A stretch of 40,470 nucleotides of DNA from Magnetococcales bacterium DCbin4. GTDB lineage: Bacteria; Pseudomonadota; Magnetococcia; Magnetococcales; UBA8363. Below are positions 26,145 through 36,287 of this stretch, in pieces (positions within the stretch are counted from its first letter, which is position 1; every line of letters begins with the position of its first letter). The stretch is taken from the NCBI GenBank assembly GCA_002753735.1, contig PEAN01000021.1, forward strand, positions 1 through 40,470. Direction: 5' to 3'. The translations under genes and the position numbers were made by a program. A model generated the notes under the pieces. The model saw only the letters and a program-made list of their open reading frames with translations. It did not search any database and was not told where the DNA came from.

Positions 26145-28169
26145 TCAGAACCGTTCAAACGCATCATCCGATCCGGAGACGGTCAGTGCCGCAGAAGTGT
26201 TGCCCGTATCCGGTAACGATGTGGCAGCGGTTCTGCGGGCAGATTTGGGTGCGTTATGGCCAAGGGTTGTCTGTCCTCGATTGGCCGGACGGCTTTTGGG
26301 TGCGAGGGCGTGTGCTCTGCCGGTATTGAAAAAACTGATGGAAGTGGCGAGAATCTCTGCCTGGGATGACAACTCCTCCGCCGTGGCTGCCATTTCTTCC
26401 GAAGATCCCGCATTCTGCTGAATGGCCTGATCCAACTGTTGCAACGCCTGGTTGACCTGGGAAATCCCCTGATTCTGTTCCATGCTGGCGGCAGCGATTT
26501 CCTGAATCAGTTCGGCGGTCTTGCCAATGTCCGGCACCAGTTTGGCGATGATCACCCCCGCCTTTTCGGAAATCTGGACACTCGATGTCGACAAGTGGCT
26601 GATCTCTCCCGCCGCCTGTTGGCTCCGCTCCGCCAATTTGCGGACCTCGGCGGCAACCACCGCAAATCCTTTGCCGTGTTCTCCCGCCCGGGCCGCCTCA
26701 ATGGCGGCATTCAACGCCAACAGATTGGTCTGCCGGGAAATCTCTTCGATGATGGAAATCTTGCTGGCGATTTCTTTCATGGCACCCACCGCCTCGGTGA
26801 CTGCTGCACCGCCTTCCCGGGCGTCATTGGAAGCCCGGGTCGCAATCTTGTCGGTGGTCTGGGCATTGTCGGTATTCTGTTGAACATTGGCGCCCATCTC
26901 TTCCATGGCCGCCGAAGTCTCTTCGACGGAGGCTGCCTGTTCCGTCGTCGCCTGCGACAGTTTCTGGGCCGCATCCGACATTTCATTGCTGCTCACCGCC
27001 ACCTGTTGCGAGGCTCCCAGAATATCCCCAACCACATGCAGCAAACTGGTCTTCATTTCTTGAATGGCGTTGGTGATCATTCCCAATTCATCCCGGCGGT
27101 TCATGACGCACTGGACGGTCAGATCACCTTTACCAATTCGGGCGATATTGCCCATGCAGGCATGCAACGGTTGCACGATGTCCCGGGTCAGAAACCATCC
27201 CAGTGCGAACGAAAGAAGGAATCCGGAAATGCTGGCTGAAATAAGAAAAGTTACAGAATGTCCGTGGGCTTCATCGGCTCGTTTCATGGCCAAAGCCATG
27301 TCGGCACCGACCGCCTCCTCCAGTCGTTCCAAGGCGGAATGGAGTTTGTCTCCCGATTCATCCAGCCGACTCATGTTCTCTTTGGCCGACGTGAAGGCCG
27401 TGAGCGATTGATCTTTGCTTTCCATCAGCGCCAGACTGTCGGCGATGAATTCGGCATGGCCCTTCACGACCTCCGCGGGCAGATGTCCACGAATCGCCTC
27501 GAACGCCTCATTCAACGATTGGAATTCCTTGCGTAACTCCCCACTCCCTTCCTGGTTTCCAAGACGCGCATATCTTTCGACGATCCCCTTCTGTTCCCAC
27601 AGGATCGCCTTGGATTCCATGGCGGCATCGACCCGGGGATCCACGGGAATCTCCTTGGTGATCGCCGCCTCGTGACGTTGCAACAATTCCTTGATCTGCT
27701 TCGTGCGCGCATCGAACCGAACCATGATCGCAGAACTCGCTGCGTCCTTCGCCACATGCTCTTTCTGGGCCGCCATCAACCTTTGGGCCGTCTCGGTCAG
27801 CAGGGACAGGTCTCCCATGTGTTCCTTGGCCATGCGGGCAACGGTTACACCCCCCTTGGATTCCAGGGTGCGCAGGTTTTCTTCCAGCCCCGCCACCGAT
27901 TCACCATGACTCTTGGCAAGAGTTTCGTATTCTTTCGCCTCTTCGGCCAATAAAAATTCACCCATCAGGTCGCGCATGGAGACCATGTCGATGATCGCTT
28001 CCATGGAGGCATCCGCCAATGGAACCTGTTCCTCCATGATGAAGTCCGCTTCCCGCATCAATGCGTTCAGGCTTTGGATCCCCAGTCCCCCCATCAAGGC
28101 ACCAATCAGCGCCACCAACAGAAAACCGGTCAGTAGCTTGGTGCCAACCTTGATGTCGCCAATATGCAT
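26145..28169 (-). CDS. Methyl-accepting chemotaxis protein
   Basis: A 674-residue transducer. TM1 is at about residues 12-32, a large helical periplasmic sensor domain of ~270 residues follows, TM2 is at about 305-328, then a HAMP domain (about 329-382, with [21 protein letters not shown]). The coiled-coil signalling domain has the invariant hairpin tip [31 protein letters not shown] at about 475-505 (conserved E...[18 protein letters not shown]). The C-terminal ~60 residues are a Pro/Ala/Ser-rich linker ending in DDAFERF. There is no NWETF-type CheR pentapeptide. Ribosome site AGGAG is 6 bases before the ATG. No che gene is adjacent, so it works with a distant chemosensory array; the ligand is unknown. 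Confidence 0.93.
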   Translation of the reverse strand: MHIGDIKVGTKLLTGFLLVALIGALMGGLGIQSLNALMREADFIMEEQVPLADASMEAIIDMVSMRDLMGEFLLAEEAKEYETLAKSHGESVAGLEENLRTLESKGGVTVARMAKEHMGDLSLLTETAQRLMAAQKEHVAKDAASSAIMVRFDARTKQIKELLQRHEAAITKEIPVDPRVDAAMESKAILWEQKGIVERYARLGNQEGSGELRKEFQSLNEAFEAIRGHLPAEVVKGHAEFIADSLALMESKDQSLTAFTSAKENMSRLDESGDKLHSALERLEEAVGADMALAMKRADEAHGHSVTFLISASISGFLLSFALGWFLTRDIVQPLHACMGNIARIGKGDLTVQCVMNRRDELGMITNAIQEMKTSLLHVVGDILGASQQVAVSSNEMSDAAQKLSQATTEQAASVEETSAAMEEMGANVQQNTDNAQTTDKIATRASNDAREGGAAVTEAVGAMKEIASKISIIEEISRQTNLLALNAAIEAARAGEHGKGFAVVAAEVRKLAERSQQAAGEISHLSTSSVQISEKAGVIIAKLVPDIGKTAELIQEIAAASMEQNQGISQVNQALQQLDQAIQQNAGSSEEMAATAEELSSQAEILATSISFFNTGRAHALAPKSRPANRGQTTLGHNAPKSARRTAATSLPDTGNTSAALTVSGSDDAFERF

Positions 28170-28228
28170 GATCTACTCCTGAACAATCATTTACATTTTA
28201 CATTTTATATATTCTATTTTGTTGGATC

Positions 28229-28256
28229 ATCATATCCATGTACACACAATGCGCAA
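28229..28256 (-). promoter_or_regulatory. Candidate sigma-70-type promoter of the MCP gene
   Basis: TTGCGC (28256-28251) and TATGAT (28234-28229) are spaced by 16 bp on the minus strand, about 60 bp before the MCP start. The following leader is very AT-rich with a short direct repeat of TAAAATG. Confidence 0.45.
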
Positions 28257-28273
28257 GGATTTTTTTCACCTGA

Positions 28274-31200
28274 TCAATTGGACTTTTCATCACGCAGATG
28301 AAACCATGATCCCGGTTCCCCGGACAATCGTCCCGTATCGATCTGATGACGGACGCGGTCGGTTTCGATTCGCCGCCAACCGCCTTCAATGACATCCCGG
28401 GAATCAAACTTCAGATGGTAGACCACGCAAACAGCGGTCAGAAGCATGATGATTCCGAACCCGAGTTCCCGCCCGCCCCATGTCCGAACGGGTTGAACGA
28501 TCCGGGATCCTTGTGAACAGCGACCGCAGCGAATGCAATCGACATGGTATTCATGTTTCGCCCCGAGGTCACAACGACGGAATACACGTTTTGGGACAAA
28601 GGGATTGAACCATGCCAGGCGGTTGCCCAAGGCCAGAAACGCCCCCATGGGACACCAATAACGGCACCAATAGCGGTAGAAGATCAGTGCCGCCGCCAGG
28701 CTGATTGCGGTCAGTGGCAGCAGACGGGGTTCCACGTCGAGACTGAAAAAACGTTGCATGGGGTTGAAGGAAGCCCAACGGGGGTCGTCGCCGATCCAGA
28801 CCGTGACCAGGATGAGGGCCAGCAACAGATATTTCCAGAACCGTCCCAGCCGTTCGAGGGTTGGGTGCAGCAGCGTATTCATCAGTCCCAGCCGCATTCC
28901 CAGTCGCGAAATGAGACTTTGAAGTGCGCCGAAGGGACAGATCAGACCACAGTGGACCGGTCCTGCGAGCAGGGCCGTGAGCAGGGCCACCCCTCCGATC
29001 AGCCACCAGGCTTGATGGTGTTCCCACCCGCCGACATGACCCAGGGTCAGGTTGACCAGGTCAAGTTCAGTCCAGGGAAGATTGAAGGCAAAGCCCGGGA
29101 TCGTCACCATCGCCACCTCAAGCAACAACCGTTCCCGGTCCCGGTTGCCAAAATATACGGCGGCAGCCAGCATCAACAGGATCATGGCAGACCAGAATGA
29201 CAGGGGGGGCCAGGACCAGCCCGGTCGGCGTTCCCCGGCAAGGGGGCGGCCAAAGGTTTGATGAAGCCCATGACGTGCCGTTTTTTCGATGGTACTGCGT
29301 GCCGCTTCGCGGGTGATGGTTGCCCCTGAAAGTCCGTCAAGTCCCATCAGGGCGAATTGGGGGTCGTCGATGCCGATCCCCTTGAACCGTTCCAGCCAGG
29401 GGAGGAGACCTTCGACATAGGCCGGGGTTTCCCGTGAATGAATCAGGCGGATGCCACGCAGAACGCCCCCTTTGTCGATGGCGATCAGAAGATGGAGGGG
29501 ACCCGCATATCCCCGGATGTCGGCGGCTACGGTCAATGAGGAGAGGATGACCGTATCGGGGTTGGAGGTACTGTTTTCTCTGCCGAGATGGTGTGGCCAG
29601 GGATCGGTCAGGGTTTGGAAATGGTGGGAACCGGACAGATCGGCCAGGAGGGATTCATTGAAGGTGAGCGACTGTTTTGTCGTTTGATGTCTGGCCAATG
29701 CGGTGAGGAGACCGACGCTGAGGGTGATGATCAGGAGGATCCGTATCGACCCCTGCCATGGAAAGGAGGGGGCACGGCCTGGTCCGGTTTTGTACCAGGA
29801 TTGGGGGAGATGGAGTGATCCCAGTGCCACCAACCCGAGCAGAATCATGAAGGATGCCAGATGTGCGGTCAGGGTCGTTCCCAGAACCGGGATCATGATC
29901 AAGCCCGCCACCCAGGCTCCCATGGCACCGCCCCAATGATCCCATGCCTGGACCAGGCCGCTGGTGACGCCGGTCAACCGTTGACGGCCATGGACCATTG
30001 CCACGCCCAGGGGAAAGACGGCACCGCCCATGATCCCCGTCAGCACGGCAAAGGAGTAATGCAGGGGTTCCTGCCATGGTTCTCCGCCCCATTCCAACCA
30101 TTGCGGCAGGAACCAACTGAATACTCCCATGCCCAGGTGTATTCCCGCCAATCCCAATGTGACCACGCCACGCTGGACCAACCATCGGCCGACCCAGGTG
30201 GCACCCACGACCAGACCGGTCATGAACAGGCCATTGATGAGGGCGATACGACTGAAGATCACGCCCACCTTCATTTGAAAGGAGAGGAGAATCACCAGTT
30301 GTATCGCCATGGTGACGAAGCCAAAGCTTCCCAGGGAAAAAAGGGCGGTATTTTTCCTGTCGCGCGACCGTCTTGCCGATCCCCGTCCATTGCGGGAGGC
30401 GATCAACATCCCTGCCACCAACAGGGATGGCAGTGCATGGGGCCAACCCTGCAAGGATTTGAGCCACGATAAAAACCTGCCTGACTCCGAGGCGGTGAAC
30501 CGGCTCCACAGGACCAGGTTGTAATAAAGGCTGGCGGGCACGGAATCGGTATTGATTTCGGCGTCGGGACGCGCCAGTCGTTCACGGGTGAACGCGATTC
30601 TTTTTGGGGGGAGCAGGTCGAGAAATGCGACTTCGGGGATGGAGGGAGCGGAAGGGTTCAGATGTGAAAAACGTTGATACAGGCGTGCCGGGTCTTGTTC
30701 CAGGGGGTGGTTGGCGGCACAGAAAAGCAATTCATCTCCTGGAACGACAACCCGATGTGAAAAAACCGCCCCCAGGGTTGCCCATACCGAAGCCCCGAGA
30801 CCGGCGACCTCCTGTCCCAGATAGTTGGCCGCACCGCCGATGCGGGTGCAGACGACACCCCCCGCCGACAACAGGGGAACAAGGGATTGGAAAAATTCCA
30901 GGGTATGAAAACGATTATGGCGCACACTCGTTGGATCACCCGTGTTGATTGAAACCAGGTCGAACGTTTCCCGTCCTGTTGCCTGGCGCACCCAAACCCG
31001 GCCATCCCCGAATGCCAGCTTGAGACGCGCATCAGCCAATGTGGCACGCTGTTGGGGCGGCAGATGGGGTTTGAGGGTTTCAAAACCCTGGGCATCCTCC
31101 AGTAGCAGTTGCAGATGTTGCACGGAAGAATCCAATAACGCCCGGGTGATGCCCTGATGGAATCCGCCGATCTGAAGCACTCGATCCGGGTGTTCCACCT

Positions 31201-32068
31201 GACTCAAGGTCCATGCGGTTTCAATCAGAGTTCGTGGTGGTGGCGGAAAAGAGGCGGTGATGGCTCCGTCGTTGATGGTCAGATGTTCGCGCTCCAATGT
31301 CGCCAGTTCCATCAGGCCATGTCGGGTTTCGACCCCTGCCACCCGTTGCAATCCGGGATGCAGGCTGTGAAAACGGAGGCCATCGAGCCAATCATTCACC
31401 CCGGTTCCGAAGGGGGTTAGAAACCACAGACCCGCAATTCCGCCCACGAAGCTCAACCCGCGGGACCATTTCGGCAGGTCATCGGCGAAACCAGGGGTGA
31501 TCCACGGCAGCAGCGACAACGGCAGCCACAAAAGCGCCACCATATGCAGCGGTCCCGGCCAAAACATGAATACCACGGTCGCCAATGCCGAACCCGTCAA
31601 TGCGCCCGCTGCCTCGGCAACAAAAAGGCGGGTGACGGGTTCTTCCTGACGTGATGAGACGGCGCGGCAGGCCAGGGGAAACAAAATTCCCAAAAAGAGG
31701 CCAATCGGTAGCACCAGCAGCGTCGTGGAAACAAACAATGCACCCAGTCCAGGCCATTGACCGACCGGTACCACCCACACCTGGCGCAGCAACCGGATCA
31801 CCACGATCAGCACCGCCAACAGCCATGGCAAACATGCCAACCATGGAACCCAACGCCAGGGGTTCCCCTTTGAAAAACCCCGTCGTTCAAGGATGATCGC
31901 CAGCCATCCCCCGACTCCGATCCAAAACAGCCAACTCCCCAGGAAAAGGCCGATGGCCAGTTCGTTGCCATGGAAAATCGATAAAAATTCACGAATCAAC
32001 ACTGCCTGGGCCACCTGGGCATACATCCCCAGCCACAGCATTGCTCCAACCGAAAAATCAATACGCAT
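28274..32068 (-). CDS. Fusion protein: spermidine-synthase-like membrane module + FMN-binding domain + NosR/NapH-type membrane ferredoxin
   Basis: 1,264 residues in three modules. (1) Residues 1-~775: two sets of transmembrane helices flank a Rossmann-like domain (~240-450) resembling spermidine synthase, as in fused membrane SpeE-like proteins. The SAM-loop reads G301-G-F-H-Q-G306 instead of GGGDGG, and the catalytic D-x-x-D-P reads N375-T-G-D-P. (2) About 840-935: an FMN_bind domain with LSGATIT (914-919), the motif that carries covalent FMN on the last Thr (T919) in NqrC/RnfG/NosR. (3) About 950-1225: a polyferredoxin membrane domain with CGLICPFGALQ (C1040, C1044), CRYWCPMGAF (C1135, C1139) and C1166...C1178-x2-C1181-x2-C1184. 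The start ATG has GGGGAG at 6 bp. It likely moves electrons across the membrane; partners are unknown. Confidence 0.8.
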   Translation of the reverse strand: MRIDFSVGAMLWLGMYAQVAQAVLIREFLSIFHGNELAIGLFLGSWLFWIGVGGWLAIILERRGFSKGNPWRWVPWLACLPWLLAVLIVVIRLLRQVWVVPVGQWPGLGALFVSTTLLVLPIGLFLGILFPLACRAVSSRQEEPVTRLFVAEAAGALTGSALATVVFMFWPGPLHMVALLWLPLSLLPWITPGFADDLPKWSRGLSFVGGIAGLWFLTPFGTGVNDWLDGLRFHSLHPGLQRVAGVETRHGLMELATLEREHLTINDGAITASFPPPPRTLIETAWTLSQVEHPDRVLQIGGFHQGITRALLDSSVQHLQLLLEDAQGFETLKPHLPPQQRATLADARLKLAFGDGRVWVRQATGRETFDLVSINTGDPTSVRHNRFHTLEFFQSLVPLLSAGGVVCTRIGGAANYLGQEVAGLGASVWATLGAVFSHRVVVPGDELLFCAANHPLEQDPARLYQRFSHLNPSAPSIPEVAFLDLLPPKRIAFTRERLARPDAEINTDSVPASLYYNLVLWSRFTASESGRFLSWLKSLQGWPHALPSLLVAGMLIASRNGRGSARRSRDRKNTALFSLGSFGFVTMAIQLVILLSFQMKVGVIFSRIALINGLFMTGLVVGATWVGRWLVQRGVVTLGLAGIHLGMGVFSWFLPQWLEWGGEPWQEPLHYSFAVLTGIMGGAVFPLGVAMVHGRQRLTGVTSGLVQAWDHWGGAMGAWVAGLIMIPVLGTTLTAHLASFMILLGLVALGSLHLPQSWYKTGPGRAPSFPWQGSIRILLIITLSVGLLTALARHQTTKQSLTFNESLLADLSGSHHFQTLTDPWPHHLGRENSTSNPDTVILSSLTVAADIRGYAGPLHLLIAIDKGGVLRGIRLIHSRETPAYVEGLLPWLERFKGIGIDDPQFALMGLDGLSGATITREAARSTIEKTARHGLHQTFGRPLAGERRPGWSWPPLSFWSAMILLMLAAAVYFGNRDRERLLLEVAMVTIPGFAFNLPWTELDLVNLTLGHVGGWEHHQAWWLIGGVALLTALLAGPVHCGLICPFGALQSLISRLGMRLGLMNTLLHPTLERLGRFWKYLLLALILVTVWIGDDPRWASFNPMQRFFSLDVEPRLLPLTAISLAAALIFYRYWCRYWCPMGAFLALGNRLAWFNPFVPKRVFRRCDLGAKHEYHVDCIRCGRCSQGSRIVQPVRTWGGRELGFGIIMLLTAVCVVYHLKFDSRDVIEGGWRRIETDRVRHQIDTGRLSGEPGSWFHLRDEKSN

Positions 32069-32221
32069 GAGGATCTCCCCTCCATGCAGGGCAGCATTTC
32101 ATTGAGCATCCCGGTGCCATCGACAGTCTGTCATTGACTGCAAATGGAAATCCAGGGACTTCATTTTTTTCACACATGACTCGTATTTTATGTATTTCAT
32201 ATATTTCTCTATTTGCATTGT

Positions 32222-32250
32222 TTGCACAGTTTTGCTATCGTGAGTATAAA
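32222..32250 (+). promoter_or_regulatory. Sigma-70-type promoter for the HTH-REC regulator gene
   Basis: TTGCAC (32222-32227) and TATAAA (32245-32250) are separated by exactly 17 bp, about 50 bp before the start codon, in an AT-rich divergent intergenic region (32069-32300). A good vegetative promoter by eye. Confidence 0.6.
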
Positions 32251-32300
32251 AGATTAACACTTATTCATAAACTCCAATGAGGCTGGATTCAGGAACTTGA

Positions 32301-32930
32301 ATGATGGATGAACCGATACGCCCAAAAGAAGAATTGTTTGTCACGGTCAGTGAGGCATCGCGTATTTTAGGTGTTTCAAAACGGACGATTCACAATTGGT
32401 TGGAGCGTGGCACCTTGAAATTTTGGAAAACCCCGGGCGGTCATGTGCGCATTCCGGAAACTTCGGTCAATGCACTGTTGGAAGACCGGCACAGGCAGAT
32501 GGAACTCCAGGAACGACAATCGGCGTGCTCCATTCTCATCGTCGAAGATGACCCGATTGTCATCGATTATTATGAAACCAGTATGAATCACTGGAATTTG
32601 CCGATCCGATTGAATATTGCGGAAAACGGGTTTCAAGGATTGATTCAATTGGTCAAGGAACGGCCCGACCTGATTGTGACCGATCTGCGGATGCAGGGGA
32701 TGGATGGTTTTGAGTTGATTCGTAATCTTCAAATGCGTGATGACTTGAAAGATATTCGCATTGTGGTGATTTCTGTATTACAGCCACATGAAATCCAGGA
32801 AAAGGGAGGTTTGCCGGCCGGGATCCCCGTGTTTGGCAAGCCCCCTCCCCTGGAACAAATCAGGAAAATTGTCATGGAGATTCTAAGGTCACGGAATCGA
32901 AGGATGTTGCGCTTTTCCGGGACGGAATGA
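32301..32930 (+). CDS. Response regulator with N-terminal excisionase/MerR-like HTH and receiver domain
   Basis: A 209-residue protein with an unusual order: the DNA-binding domain comes first. Residues 12-60 are a winged HTH of the excisionase/MerR type (TVSEASRILGVSKRTIHNW, then GGHVRIPE). The receiver domain spans ~77-200, with the acidic pair E82-D83-D84 in ILIVEDDP, phosphoacceptor D128 in IVTDLRMQGMDG and the conserved K180 in FGKPPP. The kinase partner is probably the hybrid kinase that starts 58 bp downstream. Ribosome site AGGAA is 5 bases before ATG 32301; an ATG at 32304 is equally good. No output domain other than the HTH is present. Confidence 0.88.
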   Translation: MMDEPIRPKEELFVTVSEASRILGVSKRTIHNWLERGTLKFWKTPGGHVRIPETSVNALLEDRHRQMELQERQSACSILIVEDDPIVIDYYETSMNHWNLPIRLNIAENGFQGLIQLVKERPDLIVTDLRMQGMDGFELIRNLQMRDDLKDIRIVVISVLQPHEIQEKGGLPAGIPVFGKPPPLEQIRKIVMEILRSRNRRMLRFSGTE

Positions 32931-32987
32931 TTCTTCCGATTCCCTTCGTTTCATGTTGATGGAATTGGCCAACGCAGGGGGGGGTCC

Positions 32988-35900
32988 ATGAACAGATCGA
33001 ATCAATACAATAGTACAAGGAAGTTGGGTCTTGTCTACTTTTCTATTATTGTACTTGTGTTCATGGCAATCAACACCTGGTTTACGATTGTCGATCATCA
33101 GGAGGTGATAGTAGAGACCTATCATTATCAAATCTCGGAGGAGCTGGCGTTTATTGGACGGTTGATCCGGGATGCCGTGGTTCGGGGGGATGATGTCAAC
33201 GTTAACGAAACATTGGTCCTGTGGGGCGCGGCGAGACATGAAATTGTTTATATCGTTCTGAGGCCCTCCAACAGCGATTTCCCTACGGTCAGTTATCGAC
33301 GTGAAGGGCCGTTTCAGCGGATGCAGGTCCATCAGGAAATCATCTCCATGAATGGCCGGGAACTGTTCCAGCTGGAAGTCGGGCACGATCTGGATGCCAT
33401 CGATCATGCCGTTCACAACGTGGAAACGGAAATGGGTCTGCTGACTTTTTTGTGGACGGGGACCATCGGTTTGGTTTTATGGCTGGTGTTGCGTGTCCTG
33501 GCAACCCGTCCCTTGGAACAGGAAATCCTCCGTCGGGAACTGGTCGAACGGACGCTGCTCCAGGCTCAGAAAGACCACCACATCATATTTGAATCGGTGG
33601 GGGCGATGATCTGGTTTTTGGATGATACCTTTCATATCCGACAAGCCAATCGACTGGCGGCGGCGTTGACCGGTCATGAGCCGGAAGAGGTGATTGGCAA
33701 GACCGCTATGGATCTGTTTCCCGGTGCGTTTGCGGAAAAATTCCATGCGGACAATCAAAAGATCATGGAAACCGCCCTCCCTTTGATGGACATCATCGAA
33801 TCGGGACCCGTTCTTTCTGGAGAAATTCACTGGTTCCGCACCGACAAGGTACCCTACCTGGATGATGATGGTCGGGTCGTTGGCATTACGGTTATCAGCA
33901 AGGACATTTCCGATCTGAAACACATGGAGGCCCGTGTCAGGGAAAGTGAGGAGCGTTATCGGCAGCTTTTTGAAAACAGTCCCGATGGCCTTCTGATCGC
34001 TGATTTTGAAACGCAACTGATCGAAGTTGGCAATCAGAGGATGGCCAGCCTGTTGGGTTATAACAGTAACAAACTGCCTGGTCTGGGGGTGAAGGATATT
34101 TCCCAAAAATTTATTGAACTTCAGGAAACGTTGGAACGACTTGCCCAGTTGGGTCATTTACAGATTCCTTTGATTGAAATCCAGAAAAAGGATGGTGGGG
34201 TGCTTCCAGTGGAACTCACCATGTGGACGTTCTGGGAGCATGAACGGATGAAGTTTACCGGCCGGTTTCGCGATATCAGCCGCAGACTCGCCATCGAGGA
34301 AACCATTCGTGCCCTGAATTATCGCCATGAACTGATTCTGGGTGCCGCCGGAGAAGGGATTCACGGTTTGGATCGTATGGGAGTCACGACGTTCGTCAAT
34401 CCGGCAGCGGCACGCATGTTGGGCCGGATGGAACAGGAGCTCGTCGGGCGGGATAGCCATGATCTGATTCATCACAGCCAACCTGATGGATCGCCCTATT
34501 CCAGGGAACGTTGTCCGATCCTGACCACCATTCGGGATGGTCGCGTGCGTCATGTCAGTGATGAAGTCTTTTTGCGGGGAGATGGCACCTCTTTTCCCGT
34601 GGAATATGTCGTTTCCCCCATTATGGAACAGGGTGAAATCGCGGGGGCGGTCATAGTTTTTCGTGATATTTCAGAACGCCTGGAGATGGAACGGGCGCTC
34701 CGGGCCAGCCAGGAACGGTTCAAACGGCTTTCCGACTCGGCGTTTGAAGGCATCGCCATCATTGAGGATGGGATCATTCGGGATGGCAATACTGCGTTTG
34801 CGACCTTGTTCGGTTGCGAACTTGATGAAATGAAGGGGACTCATTTTCTGCAATGGACCGCCCCGGAGGATCGGGAAAAGGTCGAGGAATATGCGCGTAA
34901 CGGATACGCCCAACCTTATGAAATCGTGGGGTTGAGAAAAAATGGAACATCCATATTCCTCGAAATGCACGGCAGCGACACCCAACTGGATGGAAAAACC
35001 GTCAGAATTATTGCCATGCGCGATATTACCGCACGCAAACAGGGGGAAGCGGATCTCAAGGAGGCGCATGAGGCTTTGCGGATCGCCAAGGAGGCGGCTG
35101 AGGAGGCCAACCGGGCCAAGAGCCGTTTCCTTGCCGCCATGAGCCATGACATCCGAACCCCCATGAACGCGGTTTTGGGGATGGGAGAACTGTTGGCCGA
35201 CAGCGGATTGAACGACACCCAGCGCGGATATCTCAATACCCTCAATCGGGCCGGGGAGACCCTGCTGGCACTGATCAACGACATTCTCGACCTGTCCAAA
35301 ATCGAAGCCGATCAACTGAAATTGGAGGTCATACCCTTCAATCTGCATGACCTGGCTTCGGGAATCCTGGAAATATTCAGTCTTGGGGTCCATGAGAAGG
35401 GATTGAATCTGGTTTTGGAGATGGATACCGCCAAGGGATGGATTGTCCTGGGGGATCGGGACCGGTTGCGCCAGGTATTGATGAATCTGATTGCCAACGC
35501 CATCAAGTTTACCGAGTCTGGTTCCGTGATCGTATCGGTACGGCGAGGGGAAGGGGGGTTCGTGAACTTCCAGGTGATCGATACCGGCATTGGCATTCCG
35601 GAAGACAAACTGGAATCGATCTTCGATCCGTTTTGTCAGGGAGAACGCTCCATTACCCGCCGTTATGGTGGAACGGGATTGGGGTTGACCATTTGCCACC
35701 GTCTGGTCCAGCTCATGGGGGGAACCATCAGGGTGGAAAGTCAACCCGGGGTGGGCAGCCGGTTTTATTTTTCCGCCCATTTGCCGGTGACGGAACCGGG
35801 TTCATTTCAGAAACGGCTGCCTTGTCTGGAGTCTTACCATGTTTTGAATCCAATATCCAACGTATCGTCAAACGACGGATTGAAGATCCTCTTGGCCGAT

Positions 35901-36287
35901 GACGCCGAAGACAACCGAATCGTCATCGAAGCTTTTCTGTCGCAGACCAACCACCGCCTGACGCTGGTGGAAAATGGTCAAATGGCCCTGGAACGGTTCC
36001 AGGAGGCGGCGTTTGACCTGGTGCTCATGGATATCGAAATGCCAGTCATGGATGGGTTGACGGCGACGCGAAACATTCGTTCCTGGGAACTGATCGAAGG
36101 ACAACCACGGACCCCCATCATTGCCTTGACCGCCCATGCCATGAAGGAGGAATCGCAACGTATTCTGGAAGCGGGCTGTGATTTTCATTTGACCAAGCCG
36201 ATCCGCAAGAAAAAATTGTTGAACCTGCTCCATTGTCTCATCAAAGGAGACCGACTTGAGGAGGGAGCCGACGATGATGACGCATGA
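32988..36287 (+). CDS. Hybrid sensor histidine kinase with four PAS domains and a receiver
   Basis: 1,099 residues. TM1 at about 13-33, a ~110-residue periplasmic domain, TM2 at about 151-170, then four PAS domains at about 198-310, 322-432, 445-565 and 576-685. HisKA carries phosphorylatable H720 in AAMSHDIRTPMN. The HATPase has N-box NLIANAIKF, G1 DTGIGIP and G2 GGTGLGL. A receiver domain (about 965-1085) has D1015 in LMDIEMPVMDG and K1070. The N-terminal ribosome site is a G-run 3 bases before the ATG, unusual in being so close. The last codons overlap the start of the binding-protein gene, indicating coupling. It may read a periplasmic ligand, possibly through that protein. Confidence 0.93.
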   Translation: MNRSNQYNSTRKLGLVYFSIIVLVFMAINTWFTIVDHQEVIVETYHYQISEELAFIGRLIRDAVVRGDDVNVNETLVLWGAARHEIVYIVLRPSNSDFPTVSYRREGPFQRMQVHQEIISMNGRELFQLEVGHDLDAIDHAVHNVETEMGLLTFLWTGTIGLVLWLVLRVLATRPLEQEILRRELVERTLLQAQKDHHIIFESVGAMIWFLDDTFHIRQANRLAAALTGHEPEEVIGKTAMDLFPGAFAEKFHADNQKIMETALPLMDIIESGPVLSGEIHWFRTDKVPYLDDDGRVVGITVISKDISDLKHMEARVRESEERYRQLFENSPDGLLIADFETQLIEVGNQRMASLLGYNSNKLPGLGVKDISQKFIELQETLERLAQLGHLQIPLIEIQKKDGGVLPVELTMWTFWEHERMKFTGRFRDISRRLAIEETIRALNYRHELILGAAGEGIHGLDRMGVTTFVNPAAARMLGRMEQELVGRDSHDLIHHSQPDGSPYSRERCPILTTIRDGRVRHVSDEVFLRGDGTSFPVEYVVSPIMEQGEIAGAVIVFRDISERLEMERALRASQERFKRLSDSAFEGIAIIEDGIIRDGNTAFATLFGCELDEMKGTHFLQWTAPEDREKVEEYARNGYAQPYEIVGLRKNGTSIFLEMHGSDTQLDGKTVRIIAMRDITARKQGEADLKEAHEALRIAKEAAEEANRAKSRFLAAMSHDIRTPMNAVLGMGELLADSGLNDTQRGYLNTLNRAGETLLALINDILDLSKIEADQLKLEVIPFNLHDLASGILEIFSLGVHEKGLNLVLEMDTAKGWIVLGDRDRLRQVLMNLIANAIKFTESGSVIVSVRRGEGGFVNFQVIDTGIGIPEDKLESIFDPFCQGERSITRRYGGTGLGLTICHRLVQLMGGTIRVESQPGVGSRFYFSAHLPVTEPGSFQKRLPCLESYHVLNPISNVSSNDGLKILLADDAEDNRIVIEAFLSQTNHRLTLVENGQMALERFQEAAFDLVLMDIEMPVMDGLTATRNIRSWELIEGQPRTPIIALTAHAMKEESQRILEAGCDFHLTKPIRKKKLLNLLHCLIKGDRLEEGADDDDA

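Noticed and set aside
34671-35780. A 369-codon minus-strand frame inside the hybrid kinase gene
   Set aside because: It is antisense to clear PAS/HisKA/HATPase coding sequence and shows no family features.
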